From Clavelina lepadiformis (taxonomy: Eukaryota; Chordata; Ascidiacea; Aplousobranchia; Clavelinidae): a stretch of 64,000 nt of DNA. Where the stretch lies: the NCBI RefSeq assembly GCF_947623445.1, contig NC_135240.1:13702001-13766000 (forward strand), read 5' to 3'. The notes under the pieces are model-generated. The model saw only the letters and a list, made by a program, of their open reading frames with translations, ran no database searches and was not told the DNA's origin. The position numbers were made by a program, and so were the translations under genes. Positions 33,166-46,781 of the stretch are shown one piece after another. The stretch's first letter is position 1; each line of letters starts with the position of its first letter.

Positions 33166-35070
33166 TTCAAGAAAGCAATTAAAGCCTACAGCATTTGCCC
33201 AAAATGCACCACCACCATCATTTTATTTTGAAGTTGTGTCTGATCAATTTCAAGTTGATTGTCGTGTTGCAGTCGCCATCCTAACCATGACACAGTGGCA
33301 GGGTATATTTCGCGTCCATTCTGACAAAAAGTACTTTATTCTGTCTTTTATTAAAACACAAACTTAAAAATTGCCAAACATGTAACAAACTTGCCTCTAA
33401 TTATGACAAAAGTGGTGAAAAGTGTGACGTCACCATGTGAAGTCAACAAGCTATATGGTTGGCCTTAAACAATCAATGGTGATAGCAATAGTTATAACCA
33501 CCTAACGTATTTTGGATCCAATACGACTTTGCATGTAGGCGATGTTTATTTTCAGCATATTATTGTTTCAAGTAACAAGACGTGTATAAGAAAGTATTTG
33601 TCGCAAAAGACCCGCTTTTTTCTGAAACTACATTGATACCTTCTAATTAAATGGCGTGTAATTATACGATTTTGTTATGTACTCTGATAAAGAATTTACA
33701 CAAAGTCCGAAACATAATAGTCTTTGAGTAAATATTATGACTAAATCTGCTTTCATTTTGTTATATGTAAAAATTTAATACATGAAGTATTTGTGTTTTT
33801 TACAATAATTATACCCGTGTCTTATATCATACCTTCACTACTGTAAACATGTGTAAATGGAATTATATCAAATTTCAGTATGGATATAAACAAATAGGAG
33901 TTTTTGTAAAAAAATACAAAAACAAAAACAATTTACAAGAAATTAGAGAACTGGAAAAAGCTTAACAACAAATAAACAAACTTTATTAATTGTAATTGCA
34001 TGTAATTGCAGAAATTCTTGAAACGGGATATTTCCAAAAAAAGACAATAAAATATATATGGAAATAGTTGCTTTGACAAGTTCTTGTTTAAACTAACGCA
34101 ACTTCTTTAATTCTTGTTTTTATATCTTTGGTTTTCTAATTTTCTATTTAATAGTTTGCGAATTTTTGTTTCCTGTTTTCAAAATAAAATTTCAGTTTGT
34201 TAAATTCTGTACTGGAATTTTATACCGCAAGCGTTATTTTATGTTATAAATCTCCCAGTTTTTAGTATGGTATGACATCAGAAATTTTATCCTCGGACCG
34301 AGAAAATATTTGGCACGACCCAAACTCGGCAATGATCCAGCATTGCTCGAGCCCCGGTAACAGATCTTGTCTTCATGCAAGTTAATTCGGTGCAGGATAT
34401 GCCTACACATTGAAATTTGTTTATTTTTGTATTGTATTGTGCAAATTTAAAACTGTTAGCCAGGACTATTGCATAAGAAGCATGCTTTGTTCATTCCTTG
34501 CTCAAAGGCATTATAGTGGTAGCTCAACTGAGAACCAAACCCTATTGGCATTTCTTCAGCACTTGCCATCCCTTTTAATTAGTATGTTTCATGCCAATAT
34601 AACTCTTGGCGTGTAATGTAATGGAATGTTGTTTTTAATAATCTTGAGGTAAACTCAGTAAACCTTTTAGTCTATAGACGTCTTTAGAAATAAATTTGTT
34701 ACAGCCAATAACCATATGTTTTCATACTTTTAATTTGCATGCAATAGTCATTTTATGGTATTTCGGTTGTTATGGAGTGAAAACATTAAAGCTTATCGGA
34801 AAAAACCACTGTATACTTGACAATTTCCAATATCTAACAATTGCATGATTTTTTTGTCAAATGGAGTCAAAGCTAACAAATGTCTTCATGAAATAAACAG
34901 TTATTTGCAAAAACAACTTATTGTGCGTCAACCGCCGGTTTAAATGTAGGCTTACGCCTTTTGTAAGCTCTCGTAGGGTATAGTAACTGAAATGAATCTT
35001 AGGTGTACATCGTAAATGAATATACTAATCACCAAATTTGACAACAGTGCATACAGTAAATATCTTGTGC
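33166..35070. other. Array spacer, unit of copy 4
   Basis: Same content as 26901-28390 plus a further block of about 350 bases at 34656-35008, absent from the copy 3 unit. Contains the SINE (34263-34362) and the TGACGTCA palindrome (33425-33432). No gene was recognised. Confidence 0.5.
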
Positions 35071-35278
35071 TTTGTTTTATTATTACTCATTTTTTGCAAT
35101 ATTCTTTAACGTTAACAGCATTGACGAATTAATATGACATTCATAAGCTAAACGGACAAGGTTAAAGAACAGACGATAAAAGGTAAATCAGCATAAAACA
35201 AAGCCTAGTTGAAGCGCACATTAAATATGTTATCTGAGTAAAACATATCTGGAAATACAGAATAATTTATGTAGGAAA

Positions 35279-37874
35279 TTATGCATCTTCAGCCGCAAAA
35301 ACAGCATCAACAAACGGACCTCCAACCATGACTTGTGCCGTAATTCCTGATCGATCTTCACATACCTCTGGATTATATCCATAAAGGAAGCCTGCAACAG
35401 CAACAACAACAACAATTAATAGCAAAACTTTGAAGTTATAGGCTAAATTAATCATTAAAACTATAATATTATTGTTAACTACCAATAAATTTTATTTTGT
35501 GTCGAATCTAATGCTATTGCCAGTTTTTTACCCATTTCATTGCTTGGCCACTGCATTTCATCTTGAACAAAGTAAGCGGTTGAAGGAAGTGCACCTGGCA
35601 TACCCTCGGATGATTTCCTTGTCATTCCCCAAACGTCCTGAAATGAAAACGAGCAATGAACATCTCATCATAGAAGAGTTTCTGCATTAGTAATAGAGCA
35701 CTAAAGTGTCCAAAAGTGATAACTTACAGCGAAAAGGAGCCCTCCAGTGCATCCAGCTCCAGAATCTACAGCGATCACGTACGTTCCATAGTCTGACTTG
35801 GCATTCCAGGTACCATTTGTTGGTTTAGTCATATCCTAAAGCATCCACCAATCAGTTAGTTGAAAAAAAATTTGTAAATTTTGTCAATCGATTATTTTAG
35901 AACGTTGCTTACAGCATTGGTGTCATTGTAAATTTCTGATACAAGGATTGAGACCATTCCGCCGGATCCTACAAGTGTTTCAGTCGTGCCGAGCCATTCA
36001 TTTATAATGACCGGAACAGCTAACAAATACAAATAGTAATACATGTTGTTCTCTGACTCACCAAGACTGATGTTAAACAAAGACTGCAATGTTAAATTCA
36101 ACTTTTAGATATTTCAACTTGTTAACAATAAATACCGGTGTTCGTTGAAGTGGTTCTGGCTGCTTCCATACTCACTCCAAATTCAACATTTATATCCTCA
36201 CCCGAAATGGTACAAGTTGTGCTAAAAAAGTTCGGTCAGTTCAATCAATTTAAAACTGCATATATAGATGAAGTAATGTTTTCGTTATATTAAATAAACT
36301 CTTACGTTTCATTTTCTTGGGTGAAGTAGAAGTTCATTCCAATTTCAGCCTTTCTTCATTGCCACAATTTACTTTGACGCAAAACGTAAGTTGCATCAGC
36401 TGGCTCCGAGTTCTTTTTGTCAAGTTTAGCATTCCAGAACTATTTTAGGTAAAAAAAAAATAAAGCTGTTGTTAGAACAGTTTGTTTTTCTTTTTTAAGA
36501 AAGTTGTTCCATTTCTGTAGCGTTTTTTAAATAGCCATCTCTCCATTTCTACTCACTTTTACAGCCAACACGGGGCAAGGAAGATGAATTTTCATAGCAT
36601 AAGGTCCAGTTGGAATGTTAATTGGTCTGATAAATTAAACATCATTGATCACTTGCTGTGTCATGCATTTTATTAAAGTAAAATCGAATAGGCTTTGGTA
36701 AAGATACCGATACCATGTACTTTGCCAGCCATTTGTCAGATCATATGGTTTTAAGATGATTTCATAAGGTGGTGAACGAAAATTACCTGAAAATAGTTGC
36801 GGAACCGCCGAAGACACCTTGACTTCCTTGCCAGACACCATTGAGTTTTATTCCGGAGCCATCTGTACGAGTTCTGTTTAAAACGAACCCGTGTAAAACA
36901 TAACTTAACTTAAAATAATAACACAGATGATCGCTTAACATTTATTATCGCAGAACTTGCTTTGATAAAAAATGGGTTTTATATACCTGATCATTGCTGT
37001 GTCTCCCAGGCCGGAGCTTCCGACTGGTGTGACGTAGATCTTGTAAAATTGCATGCCCTGCAATCCAGAGATTGAAGCACTGTGCTCGCCCAAGGTAACA
37101 CTTGCACCTGGAAGGATAAAACCCGTTTAAGAATCTCGACAACAACAATCGTTAAAGCTTCTTTTCCCCAAGGACCGAGGTGAAATTGTCAAATATCTAT
37201 ACAATGTCAAACTATAATTTTAACGAGAACTTTAACTTACTTATGACAGAATCGGTTTCGTTTTTCACCATGACTTCGTAACTATCGGTTTCGTTGTCCA
37301 TATCCCAAGTGAGTTGGATGGAAGACTCGGTCACATCCATGACTTGGAGATTGCTTACAGGAGCAGCAACTATAGGTTCGAAGAAAACGTTTATACAGTT
37401 TTGTTATGATATGTAAAACTTTGTGGACGAGTTTTAATCACGTAAACAAGCTTGTTGAAATAAAGCTTATCTTACCAGTTCTAAATTGGTATTCAAGAGG
37501 TGCTATGTTTGCCATAATAGTGCCATTGACATCAGCAGCTGAGATAATGACTTGATAAAGAGTATTTGGGAGCAATGTGCCGAACTGGGTTTCGTTTCTG
37601 TCTACAACTTGATTTTGATCGTCACTGAGAAGTACCTGAGAAGTATAGGGTGATAAGTCTTTAATTTTTAAAAAAGTTTCAGATCAACTAAAAGTGATTT
37701 CTTAAACAAAAATAGCTCACTCTTGGAACTTACATGATACTTTTCTGCTTCAGGAATTTCTTTCCATTTCAATGCAACCGTGTTGGATGTTGCTGATGCT
37801 TGCACATTTCCGGCAGATGCATCTCCGATAAGAGCAACAAGGAAGAGAGATGAAATAATCGCAAAAATATTCAT
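35279..37874 (-). pseudogene. FN3 secreted-protein gene, copy 4, with premature stop
   Basis: All twelve exons and splice sites of the array type are present, starting MNIFAIISSLFLVALIGDAS. In exon 7 the codon for the first Arg of LWQRRKA is TGA (36356-36358), so translation would end at about residue 264, inside the cellulose-binding-like domain. The remaining reading frame is open, which suggests a recent loss, or a short secreted product with both FN3 domains only. Copy 6 carries the same stop, so the change predates the 11.5-kb duplication. Confidence 0.8.
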
Positions 37875-40102
37875 AATGCTGCAAAAAAATCAAAATTATT
37901 ATAACCTGAAAAATTCCTTCCATTAAATAGTTTATATTATCAAATAGAACGTCGGACCAAATAAAAGCTTTAACAAAATTTTTACCTTTATTCCAATAAA
38001 ACAGTTTCACCACACAAACAAATAACTTAGTTATCACACTATATTGAAAGAAGAAAATAGAAAAAAAGTCGTTAGTACAACTTTACTCCTTAAGTTCATT
38101 TTTCTTTACTGAACCTTAACTTAATGGAAACTAAAATACTTTTCCAGGTTTTGTTAGCTTTTGCATAGGCACAACTGACACAAACAACAAACTTAAAAAT
38201 TGCCAAACATGTAACAAATTTGCCTCTAATTATGACAAAGTGGTGAAAAGTGTGACGTCACCATGTGGAGACAACAAGCTGGATGGCTGTCCTTAAAATC
38301 AAATGTGATAGCAATAGTTATAACCACCTAACGTTTTTTGGATCCAATACGACTTTGCATGTAGGCGATGTTTATTTTCAGCATATTATTGTTAGAAGTA
38401 ACAATACGTGTACTAAGAAAGTATTTGTCGCAAAAGACCCGCTTTTTTCTGAAACTACGTTGATACCTTTTAATTAAATGGCGTGCAATTATACGATTTT
38501 GTTATGTACTCTGATAAAGGATTTACGCAAAGTCCGAAACATATTAGTCTTTGAGTAAATATTATGACTAAATCTGCTTTCATTTTGTTATATGTAAAAA
38601 TTTAATACATGAAGTATTTGTGTTTTTTACAATAATTATACCCGTGTCTTATATCATACCTTCACTACTGTAAACATGTGTAAATGGAATTATATCAAAT
38701 TTCAGTATGGATATAAACAAATAGGAGTTTTTGTAAAAAAATACAAAAACAAAAACAATTTACAAGAAATTAGAGAACTGGAAAAAGCTTAACAACGAAT
38801 AAACAAACCTTATTAATTGTAATTGCATGTAATTGCAGAAATTCTTGAAACGGGATATTTCCAAAAAAAGGCAATAAAATATATATGGAAATATTTGCCT
38901 TGACAAGTTCTTGTTTAAACTAACGCAATTTCTTCAATTCTTGTTTGTATATCTTTGGTTTTCTAATTTTCTATTTAATAGTTTGCGAAGTTTTGTTTCC
39001 TGTTTTCAAAATAAAATTTCAGTTTGTTAAATTCTGTACTGGAATTTTATAGCGCAAGCGTTATTTTATGTTATAAATCTCCAAGTTTTTAGTATGGTAT
39101 GACATCAGAAATTTTATCCTCGGACCGAGAAAAGATTTGGCACGACCCAAACTCGGCAATGATCCAGCATTGCTCGAGCCCCGGTAACAGATCTTGTCTT
39201 CATGCAAGTTTCGGTGCAGGATATGCCTACACATTGAAATTTGTTTATTTTTGTATTGTATTGTATTGTGCAAATTTAAAACTGTTAGCCAGGACTATTG
39301 CATAAGAAGCATGCTTTGTTCATTCCTTGCTCAAAGGCATTATAGTGGTAGCTCAACTGAGAACCAAACCCTATTGGCATTTCTTCAGCACTTGCCATCC
39401 ATTTTAATTAGTATGTGTCATGCCAATATAACTCTTGGCGTGTAATGTAATGGAATTTTTGTTAATAGTCTTGAGGTAAACTCAGTAAACCTTTTAGTCT
39501 ATAGACGGCTTTAGAAATAGATTTGTTAACACCAATAACCATATGTTTTCATACTTTTAATTTGCATGCAATAGTCATTTTATGGTATTTCGGTTGTTAT
39601 GGAGTGAAAACATTAAAGCTTTTCGGAAAAATCCACTTTGTACTTGACAATCTCCAATATCTAACAATTACATGATTTTTTTTGTCAAATGGAGTCAAAG
39701 CTAACAAATGTCTTCATGAAATAAACAATTATTTGCAAAAACAACTTTTTGTGCGTCAACCGCCGGTTTAAATGTAAGCTTACGCCTTTTGGAAGCTCTC
39801 GTAGGGTATAGTAACTGACATGAATCTTATGTGTACATCGTAAATGAATATACTAATAACCAAATTTGACAACAGTGCATACAGTAAATATCTTGTGCTT
39901 TATTTTATTATTACTCAATTTTGCAATATTCTCTAACGTTAACATTGACGAATTAATATGACATTCATAAGCTAAACGGACAAGGTTAGAGAACAGCTGA
40001 TAAAAGGTAAATCAACGTAAAACATAGCCTAGTTGAAGCGCATATTAAATATGTTATCTGAGTAAAACACATCTGGAAATACAGAATAATTTATGTAGGA
40101 AA
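37875..40102. other. Short array spacer between copies 4 and 5
   Basis: Lacks the 1.8 kb that holds the GC hairpin and deaminase exons in the long spacers. The join is at about 38183, where ACAACTGAC runs straight into ACACAAACAACAAACTT. The TGACGTCA palindrome (38253), the AT-rich block, the SINE (39091-39188) and the 350-base block are present. A 70-codon frame at 38265-38477 is shared with 49770-49982 and 56457-56645, but has no family signature. Confidence 0.55.
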
Positions 40103-42736
40103 TTATGCATCTTCAGCCGCAAAAACCGCATCAACAAAGGGACCTCCAACCATGACTTGTGCCGTGATTCCTGATCGATCTTCACATACCTCTGGGTTAT
40201 AACCATAAAGGAAGCCTGCAGCAGCAACAACAACAATTAATGGCTCTACTTTAAAGGTATAGGCTAAATTAATCATTAGAACTATAACATTATTGTTAGC
40301 TACCAATAAATTTTAATTTGTTTCGAATCTAATGCTATGGCCAGTTTTTTACCCATTTCATTGCTTGGCCACTGCATTTCATCTTGAACAAAGTAAGCGG
40401 TTGAAGGAAGTGCACCTGGCATACCCTCGGATGATTTCCTTGTCATTCCCCACACGTCCTGAAATGGAAACGAGCAATGAACATCTCATCATAGAAGAGT
40501 TTCTGCATTAGTAATAGAGCACTAAAGTGTCCAAAAGTGATAACTTACAGCGAAAAGGAGCCCTCCAGTGCATCCAGCTCCGGAATCAACAGCGATCACG
40601 TACGTCCCATAGTCTGGCTTGGCATTCCAGGTACCATTTGTTGGTTTAGTCATATCCTAAATCATCCACCAATCAGTTAGTTGAAAACAAATAAGAAAGA
40701 AATATTATAAAATATTATGTGTATTTATTCAAACATTATTTTGTTAAATCGATTATTTTAGAACGTTGCTTACAGCATTGGTGTCATTGTAAATTTCTGA
40801 TACGAGGATTGAGACCATTCCGCCGGATCCTACAAGTGTTTCAGTCGTGCCGAGCCATTCATTTAAGATGACCGGAACAGCTAACAAATACAAATAGTAA
40901 TACATGTTGTTCTCTGACTCACCAAGACTGATATTAAACAAAGACAGCAATGTTAAATTCAACTTTTAGATATTTCAACTTGTTAACGATAAATACCGGT
41001 GTTCGTTGAAGTGGTTCTAGCTGCTTCCATACTCACTCCAAATTCAATATTTATATCCTCACCCGAAAATGGTACAAGTTGTGCTAAAAACGTTCGGTCA
41101 GTTCAATTAATTTGAAACTGTGTATATAGATGAAGTAATGTTTTCGTTATATTAAATAAACTCTTACGTTTCATTTTCTTGGGTGAAGTAGAAGTTCATT
41201 CCAATTTCAGCCTTTCTTCTTTGCCACAATTTACTTTGACGCAAAACGTAAGTTGCATCAGCTGGCTCCGAGTTCTTTTTGTCAAGTTTAGCATTCCAGA
41301 ACTATTTTTAGGTAAAAGAAAAATAAAGCTGTTGTTAGAACAGTTTGTTTTTCTTTTTTAAGAAAGTTGTTCCATTTCTGTAGCGTTTTTTAAATAGCCA
41401 TCTCTCTATTTCTACTCACTTTTACAGCCAACACGGGGCAAGGAAGATGAATTTTCATAGCATAAGGTCCAGTTGGAATGCTAATTGGTCTGATAAATTA
41501 AACATCATTGATCACTGGCTGTGTCATGCATTTTATTAAAGTAAAATCGAATAGGCTTTGGTAAAGATACAGATACCATGTACTTTGCCAGCCATTTGTC
41601 AGATCATATGGCAATAAAATGATCTCATAAGGTGGTGAACGAAAATTACCTGAAAATAGTTGCGGAACCGCCGAAGACACCTTGACTTCCTTGCCAGACA
41701 CCATTGATTTTTATTCCGGAGCCATCAGTACGAGTTCTGTTTAAAACGAACCCGTGTAAAACATAACTTAACTTAAAATAATAACACCGATGACCGCTTA
41801 ACATTTATTATCGCAGAACTTGCTTTGATAAAAAATGGGTTTTATATACCTGATCATTGCTGTGTCTCCCAGGCCGGAGCTTCCGACTGGTGTGACGTAG
41901 ATCTTGTAAAATTGCATACCCTGCAATCCAGAGATTGAAGCACTGTGCTCGCCCAAGGTAACACTTGCACCTGGAAGGATAAAACCCGTTTAAGAATCTC
42001 GACAACAACAATCGTTAAAGCTTCTTTTCCCCAAGGACCGAGGTGAAATCGTCAAATATCTATACAATGTCAAACTACAATTTTAATGAGAGCTTTAACT
42101 TACTTATGACAGAATCGGTTTCGTTTTTCACCATGACTTCGTAACTATCGGTTTCGTTGTCCATATCCCAATTGAGTTGGATGGAAGACTCGGTCACATC
42201 CATGACTTGGAGATTGCTTACAGGAGCAGCAACTATAGGTTCGAAAAAAACGTTTATACAGTTTTGTTGTGATATGTAAAACTTTATTGACGAGTTTTAA
42301 TCACGTAAACAAGCTTGTTCAACTAAAGCTTATCTTACCAGTTCTAAATTGGTATTCAAGAGGTGCTATGTTTGCCATAATAGTTCCATTGACATCGGCC
42401 GCTGAGATAATGACTTGATAAAGAGTATTTGGGAGCAATGTGCCGAACTGGGTTTCGTTTCTGTCTACAACTTGATTTTGATCGTCACTGAGAAGTACCT
42501 GAGAAGTATAGGGTGATAAGTCTTTAATTTTTATAAAAGCTTTAGATCAACTAAAAGTGATTTCTTAAAAAAAATAGCTCACTCTGGGAACTTACATGAT
42601 ACTTTTCTGCTTCAGGAATTTCTTTCCATTTCAATGCAACCGCGTTGGATGTTGCTGATGCTTGCACATTTCCGGCAGATGCACTTCGGATAAGAGCAAC
42701 AAGGAAGAGAGATGAAATAATCGCAAAAATATTCAT
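40103..42736 (-). pseudogene. FN3 secreted-protein gene, copy 5, with one-base insertion
   Basis: Array-type gene with the same signal peptide as copy 3 (...ALIRSASAGN). In exon 8 the A run at 41066-41069 is one base longer than in copy 3, without compensation. The frame shifts after TTTCTI and ends at TGA within a few codons, at about residue 290. All other exons and splice sites match copies 3 and 7. Because the change lies in a short homopolymer, a sequencing or assembly error is possible; if it is real, the gene is broken. Confidence 0.7.
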
Positions 42737-44243
42737 AATGCTGCGAGAAAAATTAAAATTATTATAACCTGAAAAATTCCTTCCATTAAATAGTTTATAT
42801 TATCAAATAGAACGTCGGACCAAATAAATGCTTTAACAAAATTTTTACCTTTATTCCAATAAAACAGTTTTACCACACAAACAAATAACTTAGTTATCAC
42901 ACTAGATTGAAAGAAAAAAAATAGAAAAAAAGTCGTTAGTACAACTTTACGCCTTAAGTTCATTTTTCTTTACTGAACCTTAACTTTATGGAAACTGTAA
43001 TATTTTTCCAGGTTTTGTTAGTTAACCTAAGCTTTTGCATAGGCACAACTGACTGGTCTGTCGAAATACATTGAACCTTTGCAATATATATATTCTCAGG
43101 TCATTTTTTCTTAGATGTAATTTGGCCTATTGTCTTCAACACTTACCACTTACTTTCTTTTTACTTCCTTCATATTCTTAAACACAAGTTACAGAGAAAG
43201 AATGGTGTTACGTAGGCAGATAACGTAATGTTTAACCTAGCTTGAAACGATAAATCTTGACTATAGCTGTAAATTATATATACTAATTCATATAAGTATG
43301 AATAATTTTCTTTTCGAGTGTAAATATACCTTTATAATATAAATAATTAGCTTGCCAACGTTTTCAAGATGACGTAACTGCGTACGTTTAATTTGTCGTT
43401 TTAAGTCATACTTGAGATAGCGGATCATCATTAATAGGTGCCTAAGGGCAATATCGTGAATAAGATTTCATTACTTTTAAAACGTTTTGTATTTATTTAT
43501 TTGTTTGATCGTTTAGGGTGCGTATACACGAACAGGGGGGACCGAGGCGACCGCCTCGCTCGCCTCACCCTAAAGAAAATACTGGCTGAAGTAACCAAAT
43601 GCTATTTGTTTCTTCAGTTGAATTGTGTTCAAATTTTGCTAATGGTTAACGAAAACCTAGCGTCCTTAGGAACAGTGACGTAGAGGGAATTTTGCACGCC
43701 AGAGACAACTTGAACTATTTCGCTTCTCCTTTTTCTCTTATAAATGAATAAATTGAGCCAGTTTCATATTTAGAGTGATGTTAAAGGGGGAGCAAAGTAT
43801 TTTAAAAGCTGGGTCCAAAATTTCCGCGTTCAGCAACTCACCAAATAGTGTGGATTTTATGCCTCAAAAATTGCACCTCGAAATGAAATCTATGCTCATA
43901 TGTATTTGCAAAATAGCTAAAAATTTGTTCAACTTTGCTATCAGAAGTACAGCTAACCGGGTTCAATTCTAAGTTGTAGGCTACGATCGTTGCAATGCAC
44001 TATAGTTAGGTATGAACGACGCTTTCTTCTGTTCAGTAGTCCTGATGAACTGTTCCAAATTCGTGCAATATAAAGAAATCATAAAACCAGATATCAAAAA
44101 TAAATTTGTATTCACTAGAACTTGCAAAAAGACAAGTTCGAGCTGCGGAAAATTATCATTGAGTTTAAGTCGTGCATCGACTTTCCTCAGTCCGAAGATA
44201 AAGATTGTGATAGCATGCCATATACCATACCAGGTTGCCTTAC

Positions 44244-44673
44244 CTGACTGTATCAAGAGCTTGGCGCATTTATTACACGGAAATAAGGAGACGTAGATAA
44301 TACAACCTTCCAAAGATTTCCCATAACTATTGACAACAGCATTCATCTCAGCATGACAAACTGCAAGATTGAAAACAACGGTTGATTACAACAATGACAT
44401 GTGATTACAGTTTCTTCTTGTAATTTAAAGAAAAACTAAATGAAAATTAATCATTGGTTAATTTACCAAAGAAAAAATCGAACGCGGATGCATGAACTAA
44501 ATACACTGTCGAATCCTAGACTGTATTTAGAAGCAAGTGTATACGAAGAAACTGGATTCTCATTTGTATATAACATTCTGTACCAGATGCAAATTTAGTT
44601 GGAATTTAGGGTTTAAAAATATCTCATGGGTGACCCTAAAAATTTTTTTCTTTGTTTAACGCATCCTTTTACC
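44244..44673 (-). pseudogene. dCMP deaminase fragment in array unit of copy 6
   Basis: Practically identical to 32736-33165: open active-site exon at 44244-44360 (CHAE, PCNKC), then the decayed end of the previous exon. Duplicated with the 11.5-kb block. Confidence 0.7.
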
Positions 44674-46781
44674 TTCAAGAAAGCAATTAAAGCCTACAGC
44701 ATTTGCCCAAAATGCACCACCACCATCATTTTATTTTGAAGTTGTGTCTGATCAATTTCAAGTTGATTGTCGTGTTGCAGTCGCCATCCTAACCATGACA
44801 CAGTGGCAGGGTATATTTCGCGTCCATTCTGACAAAAAGTACTTTATTCTGTCTTTTATTAAAACACAAACTTAAAAATTGCCAAACATGTAACAAACTT
44901 GCCTCTAATTATGACAAAAGTGGTGAAAAGTGTGACGTCACCATGTGAAGTCAACAAGCTATATGGTTGGCCTTAAACAATCAATGGTGATAGCAATAGT
45001 TATAACCACCTAACGTATTTTGGATCCAATACGACTTTGCATGTAGGCGATGTTTATTTTCAGCATATTATTGTTTCAAGTAACAAGACGTGTATAAGAA
45101 AGTATTTGTCGCAAAAGACCCGCTTTTTTCTGAAACTACATTGATACCTTCTAATTAAATGGCGTGTAATTATACGATTTTGTTATGTACTCTGATAAAG
45201 AATTTACACAAAGTCCGAAACATAATAGTCTTTGAGTAAATATTATGACTAAATCTGCTTTCATTTTGTTATATGTAAAAATTTAATACATGAAGTATTT
45301 GTGTTTTTTACAATAATTATACCCGTGTCTTATATCACACCTTCACTACTGTAAACATGTGTAAATGGAATTATATCAAATTTCAGTATGGATATAAACA
45401 AATAGGAGTTTTTGTAAAAAAATACAAAAACAAAAACAATTTACAAGAAATTAGAGAACTGGAAAAAGCTTAACAACAAATAAACAAACTTTATTAATTG
45501 TAATTGCATGTAATTGCAGAAATTCTTGAAACGGGATATTTCCAAAAAAAGACAATAAAATATATATGGAAATAGTTGCTTTGACAAGTTCTTGTTTAAA
45601 CTAACGCAACTTCTTTAATTCTTGTTTTTATATCTTTGGTTTTCTAATTTTCTATTTAATAGTTTGCGAATTTTTGTTTCCTGTTTTCAAAATAAAATTT
45701 CAGTTTGTTAAATTCTGTACTGGAATTTTATACCGCAAGCGTTATTTTATGTTATAAATCTCCCAGTTTTTAGTATGGTATGACATCAGAAATTTTATCC
45801 TCGGACCGAGAAAATATTTGGCACGACCCAAACTCGGCAATGATCCAGCATTGCGCGAGCCCCGGTAACAGATCTTGTCTTCATGCAAGTTAATTCGGTG
45901 CAGGATATGCCTACACATTGAAATTTGTTTATTTTTGTATTGTATTGTGCAAATTTAAAACTGTTAGCCAGGACTATTGCATAAGAAGCATGCTTTGTTC
46001 ATTCCTTGCTCAAAGGCATTATAGTGGTAGCTCAACTGAGAACCAAACCCTATTGGCATTTCTTCAGCACTTGCCATCCCTTTTAATTAGTATGTTTCAT
46101 GCCAATATAACTCTTGGCGTGTAATGTAATGGAATGTTGTTTTTAATAATCTTGAGGTAAACTCAGTAAACCTTTTAGTCTATAGACGTCTTTAGAAATA
46201 AATTTGTTACAGCCAATAACCATATGTTTTCATACTTTTAATTTGCATGCAATAGTCATTTTATGGTATTTCGGTTGTTATGGAGTGAAAACAGCTTTTC
46301 GGAAAAAACCACTGTATACTTGACAATTTCCAATATCTAACAATTGCATGATTTTTTTGTCAAATGGAGTCAAAGCTAACAAATGTCTTCATGAAATAAA
46401 CAGTTATTTGCAAAAACAACTTATTGTGCGTCAACCGCCGGTTTAAATGTAGGCTTACGCCTTTTGGAAGCTCTCGTAGGGTATAGTAACTGAAATGAAT
46501 CTTAGGTGTACATCGTAAATGAATATACTAATCACCAAATTTGACAACAGTGCATACAGTAAATATCTTGTGCTTTGTTTTATTATTACTCATTTTTTGC
46601 AATATTCTTTAACGTTAACAGCATTGACGAATTAATATGACATTCATAAGCTAAACGGACAAGGTTAAAGAACAGACGATAAAAGGTAAATCAGCATAAA
46701 ACAAAGCCTAGTTGAAGCGCACATTAAATATGTTATCTGAGTAAAACATATCTGGAAATACAGAATAATTTATGTAGGAAA

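Larger units (their letters stand above)
31985..43493. repeat. 11.5-kb higher-order repeat, first copy
   Basis: Contains copies 4 and 5 with their spacers. Offsets to the next block are constant at 11503-11508 bases for every feature compared (GC hairpin, deaminase exon, genes). Only scattered single-base changes and a few small indels separate the blocks. The near-identity extends left through most of copy 3 (to about 28780) and right into copy 7 (to about 54420), about 2.2 periods in all. Confidence 0.88.

Noticed and set aside
38265-38477. 70-codon frame shared by three units
   Set aside because: Conservation is explained by recent duplication; the frame is interrupted at 27181 and 33460 and matches no known family.
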